A stretch of 64,000 bases of DNA. Source: Variovorax sp. 54. GTDB taxonomy: Bacteria > Pseudomonadota > Gammaproteobacteria > Burkholderiales > Burkholderiaceae_C. Numbering within the stretch: the first letter of the stretch is position 1; every line of letters starts with the position of its first letter. Below the pieces are notes generated by a model. The model was not told the origin of the DNA. It worked only from the letters and a program-made list of their open reading frames with translations, and did not search any database. Position numbers and translations under genes: made by a program. Location: the NCBI RefSeq assembly GCF_002754375.1, contig NZ_PEFF01000001.1, forward strand, positions 2,996,501-3,060,500. Reading direction: 5' to 3'. This document shows positions 61,619 to 64,000 of the stretch, piece after piece.

Positions 61619-62950
61619 TCAACGGTTGACGAGTTGCTTGGGCGTGAGCCACACGCCGATGGCACCGAGCACCAGCGCGCCGGCCAGCACGTACATGCCG
61701 ATCTGCGTGCTGCCCGTGAGGTCCTTCAGGTAGCCGATGAGGTACGGGCTCACGAAGCCCGCGAGGTTGCCCACCGAGTTGATGACCGCGATGCCCGCCG
61801 CCGCCGCCGTGCCCGAGAGGAAGGCGGTGGGCAGCGACCAGAACAGCGGCGCGCAGGTGAGCACGCCGGCGGCCGCGAGCGACAGGAAGGTCAGCGACAC
61901 GACCGTGTTCTGCGTGTACGAGGCCGCGACCGTGAAGCCCACGGCGCCCATCATCGCGGGAATGATCAGGTGCCAGCGACGTTCGCGGCGCGCGTCGGCG
62001 CTGCGGCCGAAGAGGTTCATCGCGACGATCGCGCAGAGGAACGGAATGGCGCTCAGCAGGCCGATGTTGAAGTTGCCCTGCACGCCTGTGGCTTTCACCA
62101 GCGTCGGCAGCCAGAAGGTCAGCGCGTACTGGCCCATGACGAAGGCGAAGTAGATCAGCGCCATCCACCACACGCGCGCGTCGCGGAACATCGCGCCCAC
62201 CGAGTGCGGGCCCTTGGCGCCGTGCGCCTGGTCACGCGCGACCTCGCGTTGCAGCAGCTGCTTTTCTTCAGGCGAGAGCCAGCGTGCGTGCTGGATGCCG
62301 TTGTCCAGGTAGAGCAGCACCATCACGCCCACCAGCACGGCGGGAATGGCTTCGATGATGAACATCCACTGCCAGCCGTGCATCGACGACACGCCGTGGA
62401 AGGCGTCCATGATCCAGCCCGACAGCGGGTTGCCGAAGATGCCCGCCACGGGAATCGCCGACATGAACACCGCGATGATCCGCGCGCGCCGGTGCGACGG
62501 GTACCAATGCGTCAGGTACAGGATCACGCCGGGGTAGAAGCCGGCCTCGGCCACGCCGAGCAGGAAGCGCAGGATGTAGAAGCTGGTCGGCGTTTCCACG
62601 AACACGAAGCAGGCCGACAGCAGGCCCCAGGTGATCATGATCCGCGCGATCCACACGCGGGCACCCACGCGGTTGAGCAGCAGGTTGCTCGGCACCTCGA
62701 ACAGGAAGTAGCCCAGGAAGAAGATGCCGGCGCCCAGGCCGAACACGGTTTCGCTGAAACCGAGGTCCGCGCCCATCTGCAGCTTGGCGAAGCCGACGTT
62801 CACGCGGTCGAGGTACGCGACCACGTAGCAAAGCATCAGGAAGGGCACGAGGCGCCAGAACACCTTGGCGTAGGCGCGTTTCTCGAGCGCGGCATCGACG
62901 GGCAGGTCGGCCATGGCCGAAGGCGCGCCGGCCTGGAGGGTGGAAGTCAT
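61619..62950 (-). CDS. MFS sugar-acid transporter (ACS family)
   Basis: A 443-residue 12-helix transporter of the anion:cation symporter type, related to galactonate and tartrate permeases. The loop 2-3 region shows YLDRVNVGFAKLQMGADLG near residue 45 and PSNLLLNRVGARVWIARI near 110. First gene of the threonate/erythronate operon and very likely its proton-coupled importer. It is divergent from nothing: the GntR gene upstream reads the same way, with 157 bp between. Confidence 0.92.
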   Translation of the reverse strand: MTSTLQAGAPSAMADLPVDAALEKRAYAKVFWRLVPFLMLCYVVAYLDRVNVGFAKLQMGADLGFSETVFGLGAGIFFLGYFLFEVPSNLLLNRVGARVWIARIMITWGLLSACFVFVETPTSFYILRFLLGVAEAGFYPGVILYLTHWYPSHRRARIIAVFMSAIPVAGIFGNPLSGWIMDAFHGVSSMHGWQWMFIIEAIPAVLVGVMVLLYLDNGIQHARWLSPEEKQLLQREVARDQAHGAKGPHSVGAMFRDARVWWMALIYFAFVMGQYALTFWLPTLVKATGVQGNFNIGLLSAIPFLCAIVAMNLFGRSADARRERRWHLIIPAMMGAVGFTVAASYTQNTVVSLTFLSLAAAGVLTCAPLFWSLPTAFLSGTAAAAGIAVINSVGNLAGFVSPYLIGYLKDLTGSTQIGMYVLAGALVLGAIGVWLTPKQLVNR

Positions 62951-63016
62951 TGGGAGGGAGTCCGCTGGATGAAAAAACGGGGCCGTCCCGTCACCCTGCG
63001 GCGCGGTCGCCCCTTA

Positions 63017-63048
63017 CTTGTCAGGTCATCATACAAATTTAAGACAAG
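63017..63048. promoter_or_regulatory. Candidate GntR operator upstream of the otn operon
   Basis: CTTGTC (63017-63022) and GACAAG (63043-63048) form an inverted repeat enclosing TTTGTATGATGA on the minus strand, which resembles a half-conserved FadR-type site and could also hold the -10 region. It lies 67-98 bp upstream of the MFS start, next to the GntR gene. Assignment is inference. Confidence 0.4.
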
Positions 63049-63107
63049 CTCTCGGATACGGGATAACCCGCACATCCAGACCCCTTCAGAAAATTGTGAG
63101 CGTGGGC

Positions 63108-63884
63108 TTACTTGCCCTCTGGCCAGCCTTCGACCAGGGGTCGGGCGAGCTGGGCGCCTTCCTGCTGCCAGAAGGCCGGGTCGGCCTGCTCGATGCGGCG
63201 GATGGCGTTGTCCATGTGCGCCTTGGCGGCTTCGCGCGCGGCCAGCGGGTCGCCGGCGTCGATCGCCTCGACGATGCGCGCGTGCTCCTGCGCCACTTCG
63301 CGCACGAAGTCGGCACGGCGCGCCTCGTTGGCGCGCGTGACGCGGGTGGCGCCATGCAGGAACTGCCGCAGGTACTGCAGCGTGCCGATGAGGAACGGGT
63401 TGCGCGCGGCCTCGGCGATGGCGCGGTGAAAGCGCACGTCCTCGTCGGCCCCGTTGCCGCCCATCGACACCGCCGCCTGCAGCGCATCGATGGCGTCGCG
63501 GATGCGCAGCATGTCCTCGGGCGTGCGGCGCTCGGCCGCGAGCGCGGCCACCTCGGCCTCGAGCGCGCGGCGCAGCTCGACCATCTGCACCACCGCTTCG
63601 CGCGACGCGACATGCGGCATCTCGAAGCGCAAAGGCTCCACGCCGGCAGCGCGCACGAACATGCCGCTGCCCTGTCGCGAATCGACCAGCCCGAGCGACT
63701 TGAGCCGCGACACCGCCTCGCGCACCACGGTGCGGCTCACGCCGAACTGGGTGGCCAACGCGGTCTCGGTGGGCAGCCGGTCGCCTTCCGACAAGCGCCC
63801 GCTGCGCACCTCGGCCACGAGCGCATCCGCCACCTGGTCGGCCAGGCGGACGGCGGGAGCGAGGGACTGGAAACGGGGGGTCAT
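63108..63884 (-). CDS. GntR-family (FadR subfamily) regulator of the otn operon
   Basis: A 258-residue regulator with N-terminal winged HTH (residues 10-75; LPTETALATQFGVSRTVVREAVSRL given in parts: ALATQFGVSRTV and REAVSRLKSLGL) and a C-terminal FCD domain (90-225) with metal-binding His residues (RFHRAIAEAA near 155). FCD proteins sense sugar acids and other carboxylates. It lies upstream of the MFS gene on the same strand, with the only clear operator-like site between them. It probably represses the operon until threonate or erythronate is present. Substrate match is inferred. Confidence 0.92.
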   Translation of the reverse strand: MTPRFQSLAPAVRLADQVADALVAEVRSGRLSEGDRLPTETALATQFGVSRTVVREAVSRLKSLGLVDSRQGSGMFVRAAGVEPLRFEMPHVASREAVVQMVELRRALEAEVAALAAERRTPEDMLRIRDAIDALQAAVSMGGNGADEDVRFHRAIAEAARNPFLIGTLQYLRQFLHGATRVTRANEARRADFVREVAQEHARIVEAIDAGDPLAAREAAKAHMDNAIRRIEQADPAFWQQEGAQLARPLVEGWPEGK

Positions 63885-64000
63885 GGGCGCGGGGAGGCGG
63901 TGGGGTCTGCGACTCTAACGCAGGCACCGCACCGTCACGCCGCATGGCCGCGTCTGCGCCTTCGCCTGTGTCAGAGGCCGAGCGCGTGGCGCGCAGCCCG

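Noticed and set aside
63971..64000. Possible 3' end of a minus-strand gene at the right edge (reads RAARHALGL then stop)
   Set aside because: Only nine codons are in view; plausible but too short to support as a feature.

Overview
The window is strongly GC-rich, has almost no gaps between genes, and reads as chromosomal DNA of a Comamonadaceae betaproteobacterium, most likely Variovorax or a close relative. The pointers are a true ACC deaminase gene (acdS) with its Lrp-type regulator acdR, the def-fmt / LysM / dprA / smg block, a fused indolepyruvate oxidoreductase, an orphan TctC-type binding protein, and short palindromic intergenic repeats of the kind common in this family. I saw no rRNA, tRNA, CRISPR array, phage or transposase gene. 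Genus assignment is inference from gene content.

Region by region. 0-10 kb: a HipA-type kinase at the left edge, a META-domain lipoprotein, purC, class II aldolase (fbaA), a lipoprotein esterase, divergent acdR/acdS, pyk and pgk. Three glycolytic genes (fbaA, pyk, pgk) lie in this stretch on the minus strand. 9.5-16 kb: a LysR regulator divergent from a six-gene operon (VOC protein, alpha/beta hydrolase, group A flavin monooxygenase, DUF2783 protein, unusual MBL-fold protein, TctC binding protein), probably a catabolic route for an unidentified aromatic compound. 16-28.5 kb: housekeeping genes: azlCD, fmt, a BamE-like lipoprotein, def, a LysM protein, dprA, smg, a large DUF1631 protein and secF-secD-yajC. 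28.5-33 kb: a 1204-residue indolepyruvate:ferredoxin oxidoreductase preceded by a small coupled ORF that duplicates its own 5' end, with a divergent Lrp-family regulator.

33-36 kb holds the most unusual module: two Roadblock/LC7 proteins, a CvnD-like small GTPase and an unrecognised 211-residue protein in one operon, resembling the conservons of actinobacteria, beside a frameshifted membrane-anchored gene. 36-44.7 kb: an amino-acid ABC binding protein and permease without ATPase, an MFS transporter fused to a C-terminal ABM-like domain, and a CoxMNOP-like alternative cytochrome c oxidase operon that has lost the residues of the usual Mg site. 44.9-47.5 kb: a classical autotransporter.

47.5-55 kb: a creatininase-family hydrolase, a NitT/TauT-type ABC importer, an FAD-linked oxidoreductase, a quinone-reductase-like flavoprotein, a VanB-type reductase and a RutR-like TetR regulator; a perfect FNR/Anr-type box lies upstream. 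This looks like uptake and breakdown of a nitrogen-containing heterocycle, substrate unknown. 55-63.9 kb: a complete threonate/erythronate pathway (ltnD, denD, otnI, otnK, otnC) with an MFS permease and a GntR regulator, to which a cytosine-deaminase-like amidohydrolase and a RidA-family protein are joined by 4-base overlaps. LtnD and DenD oxidise the two sugar acids, OtnI converts 2-oxo- to 3-oxo-tetronate, OtnK phosphorylates it and OtnC decarboxylates it to dihydroxyacetone phosphate, which feeds the glycolytic genes at the left end.
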